Below, piece after piece: positions 1 to 6,951 of a stretch of DNA of 64,000 nucleotides; the stretch's first letter is position 1; each line of letters starts with the position of its first letter. The notes below the pieces were generated by a model. It was not told where the DNA came from. It saw only the letters and a list, made by a program, of their open reading frames with translations, and searched no databases. The stretch covers positions 6,584 through 70,583 of the forward strand of contig DATMSO010000047.1 in assembly GCA_035565335.1 (NCBI GenBank). The letters run 5' to 3'. The translations under genes and the position numbers were made by a program. This DNA is from Methylovorus sp035565335. Its GTDB lineage: Bacteria > Pseudomonadota > Gammaproteobacteria > Burkholderiales > Methylophilaceae.

Positions 1-478
1 TGTTGAACAGCCAGGATAAAAAGATCACCAGCCCACCGGCCACGCCCGCGGCAAACAGATCGAACTGCGACAGCAGCATGCCGCCCAGTTCCAGCGGCTC
101 ATCGCTGATGCCCAACTCCAGCCCATGGACCTGCGCACCCCATACTGCCTGCGCCAGGCCTTCAATCATGTAACTCAGCCCCAGCGTCGCCATGAACAGC
201 GTGATAGGTGGCCGGTTGACCAGCTTGCGCAACATGAAGCGCTCAATCGCCCAGGCCAGCACCACCATAGTCAGCAAGGTAATGCCAAACGTCAGCCAGA
301 ATGGAATACCGCGCTCCAGCAGACTGACAAACGTCAGCGCCGCAAACAGCACCATGGAACCCTGGGCAAAGTTGAACACGCCCGAGGCCTTGTAAATCAG
401 CACAAAGCCGATCGCGACCAGCGAATACATCACGCCCGCCAACAGCCCGCCCAGCAATACTTCAAAGAAAAATTCCAT
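1..478 (-). CDS. livH: Branched-chain-type ABC importer permease LivH, partial (C-terminus outside window)
   Basis: The first 159 codons are visible; the gene runs off the left end. The translation begins MEFFFEVLLGGLLAG and carries the LivH-type stretch YKASGVFNFAQGSM followed by alternating hydrophobic helices, so it is an inner-membrane permease of the hydrophobic amino acid uptake (Liv/HAAT) ABC importer family. It is the fifth gene of a leftward run (msuE, sfnG, acyl-CoA-ligase-like, livG, livH) with a 62-nt gap after livG. Because the run begins with organosulfur genes behind a sigma-54 promoter, the importer probably takes up a sulfonate, sulfone or related sulfur compound rather than an amino acid; that substrate is inference. 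The partner permease LivM, binding protein and LivF would be expected just left of the window. Confidence 0.9.
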   Translation of the reverse strand, partial: MEFFFEVLLGGLLAGVMYSLVAIGFVLIYKASGVFNFAQGSMVLFAALTFVSLLERGIPFWLTFGITLLTMVVLAWAIERFMLRKLVNRPPITLFMATLGLSYMIEGLAQAVWGAQVHGLELGISDEPLELGGMLLSQFDLFAAGVAGGLVIFLSWLFN

Positions 479-540
479 CGTTACCCTTTCCCCGGTCAGT
501 GGCCGCAGCCCTGCCGTCCTGTGTCATGCCTGCCATGTTC

Positions 541-1311
541 TTAATGCGATGTCCCCAGATAAGCGGCGATCACCTCCGGGTTTTCGCGCACTTCCTGCGG
601 CGTGCCATCGCCGATTTTCTTGCCGTAATCCAGCACCACCACATGGTCAGAGAGATTCATCACTACACCGATGTCATGCTCAATCAGGACGATGGTGGTG
701 CCAAACTCGCGCTGGGTATCGAGAATAAAGCGACTCATGTCGGCTTTTTCCTCGTGATTCATGCCGGCCATGGGTTCATCCAGCAACAGCAGCCGTGGCT
801 CGGCTGCCAATGCCCGTGCCAGCTCGACACGCTTTTGCAGCCCATAAGGCAAGGTACCGACGATGCTGTTGCGCCAGGGTTGTATGCGCAGAAATTCGAT
901 AATCTCTTCGGCACGCTGGCGCTGGATCACTTCATCGCCCGGCGCCCGGCCGATATGCAGCGCCTGCTCCAGCCAGCTGCCGCGTACCTTGAGATTGCGC
1001 CCGGTCAATACGTTGTCCAGCACGCTCATGCCCTTGAACAAGGCAATGTTCTGGAAGGTACGGGCAATGCCGCGGCGGGCAGCCGCATGCGGTTGCATGC
1101 GTTTCAGGCGGTCGCCGGCATACTGGATATCGCCGCTATCGGGCTGGTAAACGCCATTGATCACATTCAGGAGCGAGCTTTTACCCGCGCCATTGGGACC
1201 GATCAAGGCGCAGATCTCGCCTTCCTTCACCGCAAAGCTGATGTCGGTAACCGCCTTCACGCCCTTGAACGAGAGCGAGATGTGGCTGAGTTCCAGTAAT
1301 GGGCTGCTCAT
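541..1311 (-). CDS. livG: ABC importer ATP-binding protein LivG
   Basis: 256-residue ATPase of a branched-chain-type ABC importer, the usual LivG length. Walker A is GPNGAGKSS (about residues 38-46), the LivG-like signature is LPYGLQKRVELARAL rather than LSGGQ, Walker B is LLLLDEPMAGM, and the switch histidine is in LIEHD. I chose the ATG at 1309-1311 because it overlaps the stop of the upstream gene as ATGA, indicating translational coupling, and because the protein then begins MSSPLLELSHISLSFKGV, typical for the family. It energises the LivH permease encoded next. Its placement behind msuE and sfnG points to a sulfur-compound importer; the substrate cannot be read from the sequence. Confidence 0.93.
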   Translation of the reverse strand: MSSPLLELSHISLSFKGVKAVTDISFAVKEGEICALIGPNGAGKSSLLNVINGVYQPDSGDIQYAGDRLKRMQPHAAARRGIARTFQNIALFKGMSVLDNVLTGRNLKVRGSWLEQALHIGRAPGDEVIQRQRAEEIIEFLRIQPWRNSIVGTLPYGLQKRVELARALAAEPRLLLLDEPMAGMNHEEKADMSRFILDTQREFGTTIVLIEHDIGVVMNLSDHVVVLDYGKKIGDGTPQEVRENPEVIAAYLGTSH

Positions 1312-2573
1312 GATGGACTCCCGACCGTGCTGACGCTGGCAGCTGCCACCGCAGGCGTGGGCAGCGTGAGGGATGCGTGGCCGCGTTTCACCACGCGCGC
1401 CTTGCCACCTTCCAGCACATACCAATAGGCTTGCTCTTCCCAGTTGCGCACCTCAATGCCCAGACTGTGGAAAAAGCGCAGCGATGACTCTGGCAAGGGC
1501 TCGCCCACCAGCAAAGGCACGCGCGTACGGCTGAAGCCGATGACATCGCGTAGCGGGTTAATCACCAGCCACTGCGCCAAAAGGAGCTGCAGGCTGAAGC
1601 GGGGCGGTTTTGCCACGGGTCTGAGCGATACCACCAGTGGTTTGCGCGTCGCACTTGAGGTACGCAAGGCCCAGTCCACCAGGCGCCGCCGCCAGCTGCC
1701 CGCTTGGGGCAGGCGCTGTTGCACCAGGGACTCCAGGCGCTGATAGGTCTCACGGGTACCCGCTACCAGCGTGGGGCCGAGCTCACGTCTGTCGTTGTCG
1801 CGGGTGGCCAGGTTTTCCGGAAAATTAAGCCGGAAACCAGCGAGCAACCATGGCGCCAGCAGGTAGCGCGCATGGCCACTGGCGGCAAATGCGCGCGCCG
1901 CCAGCGCTTCATCTTGCGGCTTGAGGTTTTCCTGACGTAACAGTCGGCGCCCCTCGTTCAGCAACTCATGATGGCTGATGGTCTGCAATTGCAGCTGCGG
2001 CGCCTGGTCAGCCTGCTGGGCTTCAAGCCGGTAAAAGGCAAAAGCATGGTCCACGGCGGCCACCAGCGGCGCCTGCTGCTGCGGTGCTGCCTGCACGGTT
2101 TCTGCCGCCAATGCCAGCGCCTCGGCATAGGCAAGGTGCGCGCTGCTATGGTTCGCCACCACGCCACGCTGATCGGCATAGATCAGCAAGCGCGGCACCG
2201 CACCCGCCTCCGCCAGCAGCGCGATTTCGTCTTCGCCTTCGGCAAATACCCAGGTGGGACGCAAGCCCTGCAGCACGCGCAAGGTATCGTCACGCGCGGC
2301 GAGCAGGTCCACCGGCGCCGCTACGCCGCCTAACCATTGCGCCGCCAATTGCAAGAGCAATGCCTGCGGACGGGGATGACTCAGCAAAAACAGCGCATCG
2401 CCTTTTTGAAAACCGCGTGCCTGCAGCACGGCGGCGAGGTGCTGCACCTCGCGCCACACCTCCTGCCAGCGCAGGACATGCCAGATGCCCAGCTGTTTGT
2501 GGCGGATGGCGACATCGGCTCCGCGCTGGGCGGCCTGGTGCTGCAACAGGCCGGGTAGCGTATCGTGACTCAT
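1308..2573 (-). CDS. Degenerate acyl-CoA synthetase-like protein (probable pseudoenzyme)
   Basis: 421 residues related to the long-chain acyl-CoA synthetase-like (AMP-binding) proteins that sit in many Liv-type ABC operons. The N-terminal part (LPGLLQHQAAQRGADVAIRHK, WQEVWREVQHLAAVLQARGF; DALFLLSHPRPQALLLQLAA) and the central part (FRLNFPENLATRDNDRRELGPTLVAG, LPQAGSWRRRLVDWAL) follow the family. However the ATP-binding TSGTTG-PKG loop expected near residues 180-200 is absent, the YGQTE adenine/Mg motif is replaced around NWEEQAYW, and the C-terminal catalytic lid domain is missing (family members usually exceed 600 residues). It therefore should not adenylate a substrate. The frame is intact, and its stop overlaps the livG start (ATGA), so it appears to be kept as a protein. 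A scaffold, substrate-binding or transporter-regulating role is possible but unproven. Confidence 0.75.
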   Translation of the reverse strand: MSHDTLPGLLQHQAAQRGADVAIRHKQLGIWHVLRWQEVWREVQHLAAVLQARGFQKGDALFLLSHPRPQALLLQLAAQWLGGVAAPVDLLAARDDTLRVLQGLRPTWVFAEGEDEIALLAEAGAVPRLLIYADQRGVVANHSSAHLAYAEALALAAETVQAAPQQQAPLVAAVDHAFAFYRLEAQQADQAPQLQLQTISHHELLNEGRRLLRQENLKPQDEALAARAFAASGHARYLLAPWLLAGFRLNFPENLATRDNDRRELGPTLVAGTRETYQRLESLVQQRLPQAGSWRRRLVDWALRTSSATRKPLVVSLRPVAKPPRFSLQLLLAQWLVINPLRDVIGFSRTRVPLLVGEPLPESSLRFFHSLGIEVRNWEEQAYWYVLEGGKARVVKRGHASLTLPTPAVAAASVSTVGSPS

Positions 2574-2596
2574 GGCGTTGGCTTACCTCGTTCTGC

Positions 2597-3694
2597 TCAC
2601 GCGGCCAGGGCGACCTTGCCCGCTTCCAGTTCGCGCACCAGCGGCAATACCTTCTCGCCAAAGTAGGCCACTTCTTCCTGGAAATGCAGGAAGCCGGACA
2701 GGATCAGATCTACACCCACGGCCTTCAACGCGACGATGCGCTCAGCGATCTGTTGTGGCGTGCCGATCAGGTTGGTCTTGAAGCCATCGTTGTATTGCAC
2801 CAGGTCTTCAAAGGTGGACTTGGCCCAGTTGCCTTCGCCTTCCGGGCTCGACTTGCCGGCCTGCTTGGCGGCATCGCCAAAGGCATTTACCGCCTCGGGA
2901 TTGGCCTTGGCAATAATCTCGGCCAGAACGGCTTTGGCTTCTTCTTCGGTATCCCGCGCAATCACAAAGGCATTCACGCCGATCTTCACGCTGTGGTTAT
3001 TGGCCGCGGCCTTGGCGCGAATATCATCCACCTGCGCCTTGATGCCCTCTACCGTATTGCCGTTGGTGAAATACCAGTCGGATACCTTGGCTGCCATGTC
3101 ACGCGCTGCCCGCGAGCTGCCGCCCTGGAATACTTCCGGTTGCTTCAGCGGCTTGGGTTTCAGCGAGTAGTGGTGGAAGCGGTAAAAATCGCCGTGGTAG
3201 CTGAAATCATCTGTGGACCAGATGCCTTTCAGCGCCTCGATGAACTCCTGCGAACGACGGTAGCGCTCGTCATGCTCCAGCCATGGCTGGCCTATCGCTA
3301 CAAACTCGCCTTTGAACCAGCCGGAGACGATATTCACCGAAATGCGGCCACCGCCGGTGAGGTGATCAATGGTAGCGATCTGCTTGGCAACCACCGCCGG
3401 ATCCCAGGGACCAGGCAGGATAGCCGCAATCACGTTCAGTTTTTCGGTGGCGGCCAGCAAGCCATGCGAAAACGACACGGACTCGTGCTGATACTCCGCG
3501 CCATAGCCGGCGGTAAAGCGAATCTGGCTCAAGGCGTAATCAAAGCCTGCTTTTTCAGCGATCTGCGCCAGTTTCTTGTTGTATTCAAAATCCCAGCTGG
3601 TGCGCTGCTCGATATTGCTGACAACCAGGCCGCCGCTGACATTGGGGACCCAGTAGGCAAATTTGATAGGGGCTTGTTGTGTGGGGGTGCTCAC
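2597..3694 (-). CDS. sfnG: Dimethylsulfone monooxygenase SfnG (FMNH2-dependent)
   Basis: 365-residue bacterial-luciferase-like (LLM) flavin monooxygenase. The sequence matches the SfnG type closely: IKFAYWVPNVSGGLVVS, AGYGAEYQHESVSFSH, AAILPGPWDPAVVAKQ, SGWFKGEF and HDERYRRSQEFI. SfnG uses reduced FMN and O2 to oxidise dimethylsulfone, releasing methanesulfinate, as part of sulfur scavenging under sulfate limitation. I start it at the GTG at 3692-3694 because an AAAGGA ribosome-binding site lies 6-7 nt upstream and the family N-terminus begins a few residues later; no nearby ATG does as well. The FMN reductase encoded directly upstream (gap 46 nt) would supply FMNH2. Downstream lies the acyl-CoA-ligase-like gene after 23 nt. 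Confidence 0.95.
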   Translation of the reverse strand: MSTPTQQAPIKFAYWVPNVSGGLVVSNIEQRTSWDFEYNKKLAQIAEKAGFDYALSQIRFTAGYGAEYQHESVSFSHGLLAATEKLNVIAAILPGPWDPAVVAKQIATIDHLTGGGRISVNIVSGWFKGEFVAIGQPWLEHDERYRRSQEFIEALKGIWSTDDFSYHGDFYRFHHYSLKPKPLKQPEVFQGGSSRAARDMAAKVSDWYFTNGNTVEGIKAQVDDIRAKAAANNHSVKIGVNAFVIARDTEEEAKAVLAEIIAKANPEAVNAFGDAAKQAGKSSPEGEGNWAKSTFEDLVQYNDGFKTNLIGTPQQIAERIVALKAVGVDLILSGFLHFQEEVAYFGEKVLPLVRELEAGKVALAA

Positions 3695-3740
3695 AGTAAT
3701 TCCTTTCGTAAATATTGAAATGGCGTGCCGGCGTCCATCC

Positions 3741-4337
3741 TCAGGACGCGCTGGCAACCAGCTTGGCGGCGGCTTCTGCTGCCTCAGGGGCGGCCAGTTC
3801 GCGGTGCTTCAAAAAAGGCAGCGCGCGCTCAATCGCCAGGTCTATGCGCTGATCCAGCGCTTCGTTGCTGATCTTGTAATTGCTGAACTCGCTCTCGATG
3901 GCATACACGCCCACCGGCAAAGTCAGTGATTGGAAGAAACTGAACATGGGGCGCAACTGATGCTCAATCACCAGGGAATGGCGCAAGCTGCCACCTGTCG
4001 CCGCCAGCAGCACGGGCACATCAATCAGGGCTTCGTAATGCACCAGGTCAAACAGGTGCTTGAGCAGGCCGGTATAAGACCCGCGGTAGACCGGGGTGGC
4101 GAAAATCAGCACATCGGTGGTTTCGATATCCTTGATCGCCTGACGCACGGCAGGCTTGATGCTGTCGTAGCTTAATGAGGCGCCGAGGTCAGGGCCCAGT
4201 TCGCCCAGTTCGATCAGCTTGAGCTCAATCGGCAGGTGCTTGCCAAGGCGGGCGGCGATTTCCTCGACCAGGGTAAGGGTGCGGGATGGACGGCTGGTGC
4301 TGCCTGCAACTGCCGTAACAATCAGTTTCTTGCTCAT
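3741..4337 (-). CDS. msuE: NAD(P)H-dependent FMN reductase, MsuE/SsuE family
   Basis: 198-residue flavodoxin-fold FMN reductase. The N-terminal VAGSTSRPSRTLTLVE loop binds flavin phosphate, and FATPVYRGSYTGLLKHLFDL is the hallmark of the SsuE/MsuE group. It reduces FMN with NAD(P)H and hands FMNH2 to two-component monooxygenases such as SfnG and SsuD. First gene of the leftward operon; a -24/-12 sigma-54 promoter lies 59-75 nt upstream of the start codon, and the proposed SfnR site lies about 100 nt further. The C-terminus ends in an alanine-rich tail. A paralog lies at 38177-38728. MsuE rather than SsuE is chosen because of linkage to sfnG. Confidence 0.9.
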   Translation of the reverse strand: MSKKLIVTAVAGSTSRPSRTLTLVEEIAARLGKHLPIELKLIELGELGPDLGASLSYDSIKPAVRQAIKDIETTDVLIFATPVYRGSYTGLLKHLFDLVHYEALIDVPVLLAATGGSLRHSLVIEHQLRPMFSFFQSLTLPVGVYAIESEFSNYKISNEALDQRIDLAIERALPFLKHRELAAPEAAEAAAKLVASAS

Positions 4338-4395
4338 GGTGACTCCTATTCACAGGTTCGCGGCTCCAACAAGGAACCACACTCCCCTACTGAAT

Positions 4396-4412
4396 AGCAG
4401 CAACCGTGCCAC
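4396..4412 (-). promoter_or_regulatory. Sigma-54 promoter for msuE-sfnG operon
   Basis: On the minus strand the sequence reads GTGGCACGGTTGCTGCT. It has the invariant -24 GG and -12 GC ten bases apart and the full TGGCACG element of the sigma-54 consensus (YTGGCACGrNNNTTGCW). It sits 59-75 nt upstream of the msuE start. The sigma-54 activator gene sfnR is in the same island, supporting the call. Confidence 0.75.
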
Positions 4413-4497
4413 CATATTTTTTATATTAAATTCATATACTTAATAAAATTCACCCGGATATACTGCTGTTGCAAAAGCGGCCTGCATGCTGACTGGC

Positions 4498-4514
4498 TGC
4501 TGCTCAATCAGCAG
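4498..4514. promoter_or_regulatory. Proposed SfnR upstream activator site (copy 1)
   Basis: The 17-mer TGCTGCTCAATCAGCAG contains the dyad CTGCT-N5-AGCAG. The identical 17-mer occurs twice more, as an inverted pair, in the other divergent sulfur-gene intergenic region (16286-16332). It lies about 100 nt upstream of the msuE -24/-12 element and about 190 nt upstream of the sfnB one, suitable for an enhancer-binding protein. Assignment to SfnR is inference from position. A second dyad, GCAGCAG-C-CTGCTGC at 4625-4639, may be related. Confidence 0.55.
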
Positions 4515-4700
4515 GTTTTTGCTGATATCCCCCTCAAAAAATGCGCTCAAGCGGCATTTTCGAACCGCAGCCAACACAAAAATCCCGCTTTAAGCGCCGA
4601 AATTGCTGATCTGGCAGCACAGGGGCAGCAGCCTGCTGCTACAGCCGCGCCCTCGTTGCGACAATTTAAAAATATTCATTAAAAATCATATGGATATATT

Positions 4701-4717
4701 CTGGCACGCTCTGTGCA
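4701..4717 (+). promoter_or_regulatory. Sigma-54 promoter for sfnB
   Basis: CTGGCACGCTCTGTGCA matches the sigma-54 consensus at all invariant positions (-24 GG, -12 GC) and in the whole CTGGCACG element. It ends 65 nt before the sfnB start codon. An AGGAG ribosome-binding site follows at about 4771-4775. Confidence 0.8.
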
Positions 4718-4782
4718 ATTCCTGTCTAGAGATGGCCCTGGCGCCACGCTAGTTATCTTTTTATTCATGATCAGGAGTTTGT

Positions 4783-6018
4783 ATGACCACAGCATCGGTA
4801 TTGCACAAGGAAACGGACGCGGCGATCGCGTCCCGTCCGCACGCACACATTATTACTTCCGACGAAGAAGCGATTGCGGTCGCCCACCAGGTTGCCGCGC
4901 ATATTGCCAAGGACGCCGCCGTGCGCGACGCAGAGCGTCGCCTGCCGCGACCTGAACTGGACTATTTTTCGCAAAGTGGGCTCTGGGGCATCACCGTACC
5001 CAAGGAATACGGCGGCGCCTTTGTCTCCAATAGCACGCTGGCCGAGGTAATCGCCATCGTGGCGGAAGCCGACCCCAGCATCGGCCAGATTCCGCAAAAC
5101 CATTTGTATATGGTCGAAGGCCTGCGCCTGGACGGCACCGAGTGGCAAAAGAAGTTTTTCTTTGATCTGGTATTAAAAGGCGTGCGCTTCGGCAATGCGT
5201 TTTCCGAGATCGGCACCCGCACGGTCAATGACGTGAAAACCAAGCTGACGCCCACCGAGGGCGGTTACCTGCTATCCGGCAAGAAATTCTATTCCTCCGG
5301 CGCTCTGCTGGCGGACTGGGTGCCTGTGGTCGCCAAGGATGAACACGACAATACCGTGGTCGCCTTCGTGCAAAAAGGCAGCAAGGGCCTCACCATCATT
5401 GACGATTGGTCCAGCTTTGGTCAGCGCACCACGGCCAGCGGCACCACCATCCTTGAGAATATTTTCGTGCCCGCCGAATATGTGCTACCGCACCACCTGG
5501 CATTTGATCGCCCGACCCCTATGGGGCCGATTGCGCAGATCATTCAGGCCGGCGTCGATACTGGCATCGCCCGCGCTGCGCTGCGCGACACCCTGCACTT
5601 TGTGCGCAACCACACCCGCCCCTGGATCGACACCGACCTCGAGCATGGTTACGAAGACCCGCTCACGCTGAAGGACATCGGCGATCTCCAGATTCGCGTA
5701 CATGCCACCGATGCGCTGCTGAAGCGCGCAGGCGAGTTCATTGATGCCGCGCAGAAAACCCCCAATGAAGAAACCGTGGCCGCCGCCTCCATCGCCGTGG
5801 CGGAAGCCAAGGTGCTGAGCACCGAAACAGCGCTGCTGGCCGGCAGCAAGCTATTTGAGCTGGCCGGCACGCGCTCCACCCTGGGCGAGTACAACCTCGA
5901 CCGCCATTGGCGCAATGCCCGCACCCACACCCTGCATGATCCGGTGCGCTGGAAGTATTACGCCGTGGGCAATTATGTGCTGAACAAGGTGAATCCACCG
6001 CGTCATCCCTGGATTTAA
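4783..6018 (+). CDS. sfnB: SfnB family sulfur acquisition oxidoreductase
   Basis: 411-residue flavoprotein with the acyl-CoA dehydrogenase fold. Diagnostic SfnB stretches are SGLWGITVPKEYGGA (about 65-80), IGQIPQNHLYMVEGLRLDG, RFGNAFSEIGTRTVNDV, DDWSSFGQRTTASGT and the C-terminal LDRHWRNARTHTLHDPVRWKYY ending PPRHPWI. The family belongs to sulfur-starvation gene sets and is related to DszC-like flavin monooxygenases; the exact substrate is not established, so oxidation of a sulfone or sulfur heterocycle is an inference. It is transcribed alone, away from msuE-sfnG, from its own sigma-54 promoter, and is followed by a strong terminator. A good AGGAG site precedes the ATG. Two other SfnB-like genes lie at 13734 and 16571. 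Confidence 0.92.
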   Translation: MTTASVLHKETDAAIASRPHAHIITSDEEAIAVAHQVAAHIAKDAAVRDAERRLPRPELDYFSQSGLWGITVPKEYGGAFVSNSTLAEVIAIVAEADPSIGQIPQNHLYMVEGLRLDGTEWQKKFFFDLVLKGVRFGNAFSEIGTRTVNDVKTKLTPTEGGYLLSGKKFYSSGALLADWVPVVAKDEHDNTVVAFVQKGSKGLTIIDDWSSFGQRTTASGTTILENIFVPAEYVLPHHLAFDRPTPMGPIAQIIQAGVDTGIARAALRDTLHFVRNHTRPWIDTDLEHGYEDPLTLKDIGDLQIRVHATDALLKRAGEFIDAAQKTPNEETVAAASIAVAEAKVLSTETALLAGSKLFELAGTRSTLGEYNLDRHWRNARTHTLHDPVRWKYYAVGNYVLNKVNPPRHPWI

Positions 6019-6043
6019 CCTGATCCGCAGTGAGCTGACGATG

Positions 6044-6077
6044 CGCCTGGCGGGCTGGCCCGACCAGGCGTTTTTTT
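6044..6077 (+). terminator. Rho-independent terminator after sfnB
   Basis: A CGCCTGG / CCAGGCG stem (6044-6050 and 6064-6070), extended inward by CGGGC/GCCCG, is followed directly by seven T. It separates sfnB from the tetR efflux operon. Confidence 0.9.
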
Positions 6078-6216
6078 GCCCGCAATACCACTGACAGACA
6101 CCCTGCGCATCATGGCAAACCGCAGGCAAACCATACGCCCGAGGGCCGACACGCAAGGCACATCAAGCGCCCATATCGCCGTGCATAAGGCCTCACTTAA
6201 ATCTTTGTAAAGGTTA

Positions 6217-6244
6217 TTGATCAAACGTTTGTTTGATGTATGAT
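6217..6244 (+). promoter_or_regulatory. Promoter with embedded TetR-type operator for the RND operon
   Basis: A sigma-70-like promoter can be drawn with -35 TTGATC (6217-6222) and -10 TATGAT (6239-6244) separated by 16 bp. The palindrome ATCAAACGTTTGTTTGAT (6220-6237, arms ATCAAAC/GTTTGAT) fills the spacer. A repressor bound there would block RNA polymerase, so the adjacent TetR protein probably autoregulates the operon. The promoter assignment is by eye. Confidence 0.7.
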
Positions 6245-6276
6245 GCGGGGTCGATTATTGTCCTGATGCCGCATCC

Positions 6277-6951
6277 ATGACCTCTCCTCCTCAGACCGCC
6301 AGCCGCACCGATGGCGCCGAAGCCCGGCAGAAAATCCTGCTATGCGCGCTCAAGCTCTTCGCCGAAAAAGGCTATGCCAAAACCAGCGTGCGGCAGATTG
6401 CCCAGGCCGCGCAGGTCAATGTCTCGGCCATCAGCTACTACTTCACCGATAAAGCCGGCTTGTATCGCACGGTATTTTCGTGGCCCAGCCTGGTTGCACG
6501 CCCCTGCGAATACGGCTTTACCGCGCCAGAGCTCCCGCTCGAAGCCGCCCTGCAGCAGTTCTACATGGAATTCTTTCAGCCGCTGAAAATGGGTGAGGCG
6601 GTGCAGGACGTGATGAAACTGCGTTACCGCGAGATGCTGGAGCCCACCGGTATTTGGGAAGAAGAAATCGAAAACGAGATCAAGCCCCACCATGCCGCCA
6701 TGACCGAGCTGATTTGCCGCCATCTGGATGCCCGCGAGGCCGATGATGCCATCCAGAGCCTGGTACTGGCATGCATAGGCATGGCCGTGCATTTGTTCAT
6801 GGGCCAGAACATCATACGCACCATGACGCCACAACTCTTGAAAGACCATGCCGCGCTGGATCGCATGGCCGCGCGCTATGGCCGCTACGCCAGCGCCATG
6901 GTGCTGGACGAAAAAATACGCCGCACAGGCATACAGGAGACATCCGCATGA
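6277..6951 (+). CDS. TetR/CecR-like transcriptional repressor of the efflux operon
   Basis: 224 residues. The N-terminal helix-turn-helix (ARQKILLCALKLFAEKGY...TSVRQIAQAAQVNVSAISYYFTDKAGLY, about 15-62) is standard TetR. The C-terminal part (FMEFFQPL-type and MKLRYREMLEPTGIW) resembles the CecR/YbiH group, which often regulates RND or ABC exporters. It is the first gene of an operon with an outer membrane factor, adaptor and RND pump; its stop overlaps the next start as ATGA. A palindromic candidate operator sits 40-57 nt upstream. The inducer is unknown. Confidence 0.88.
   Translation: MTSPPQTASRTDGAEARQKILLCALKLFAEKGYAKTSVRQIAQAAQVNVSAISYYFTDKAGLYRTVFSWPSLVARPCEYGFTAPELPLEAALQQFYMEFFQPLKMGEAVQDVMKLRYREMLEPTGIWEEEIENEIKPHHAAMTELICRHLDAREADDAIQSLVLACIGMAVHLFMGQNIIRTMTPQLLKDHAALDRMAARYGRYASAMVLDEKIRRTGIQETSA

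Noticed and set aside
2084..3718. 544-codon plus-strand ORF
   Set aside because: It is antisense to sfnG and the ligase-like gene, with low-complexity Arg/Pro/Ala content and no family resemblance.
4610..4626. Second plus-strand sigma-54 promoter (CTGGCAGCAC...)
   Set aside because: Only the -24 half is good; the -12 element reads GGGCA instead of TTGCA, and the site at 4701 is much better.
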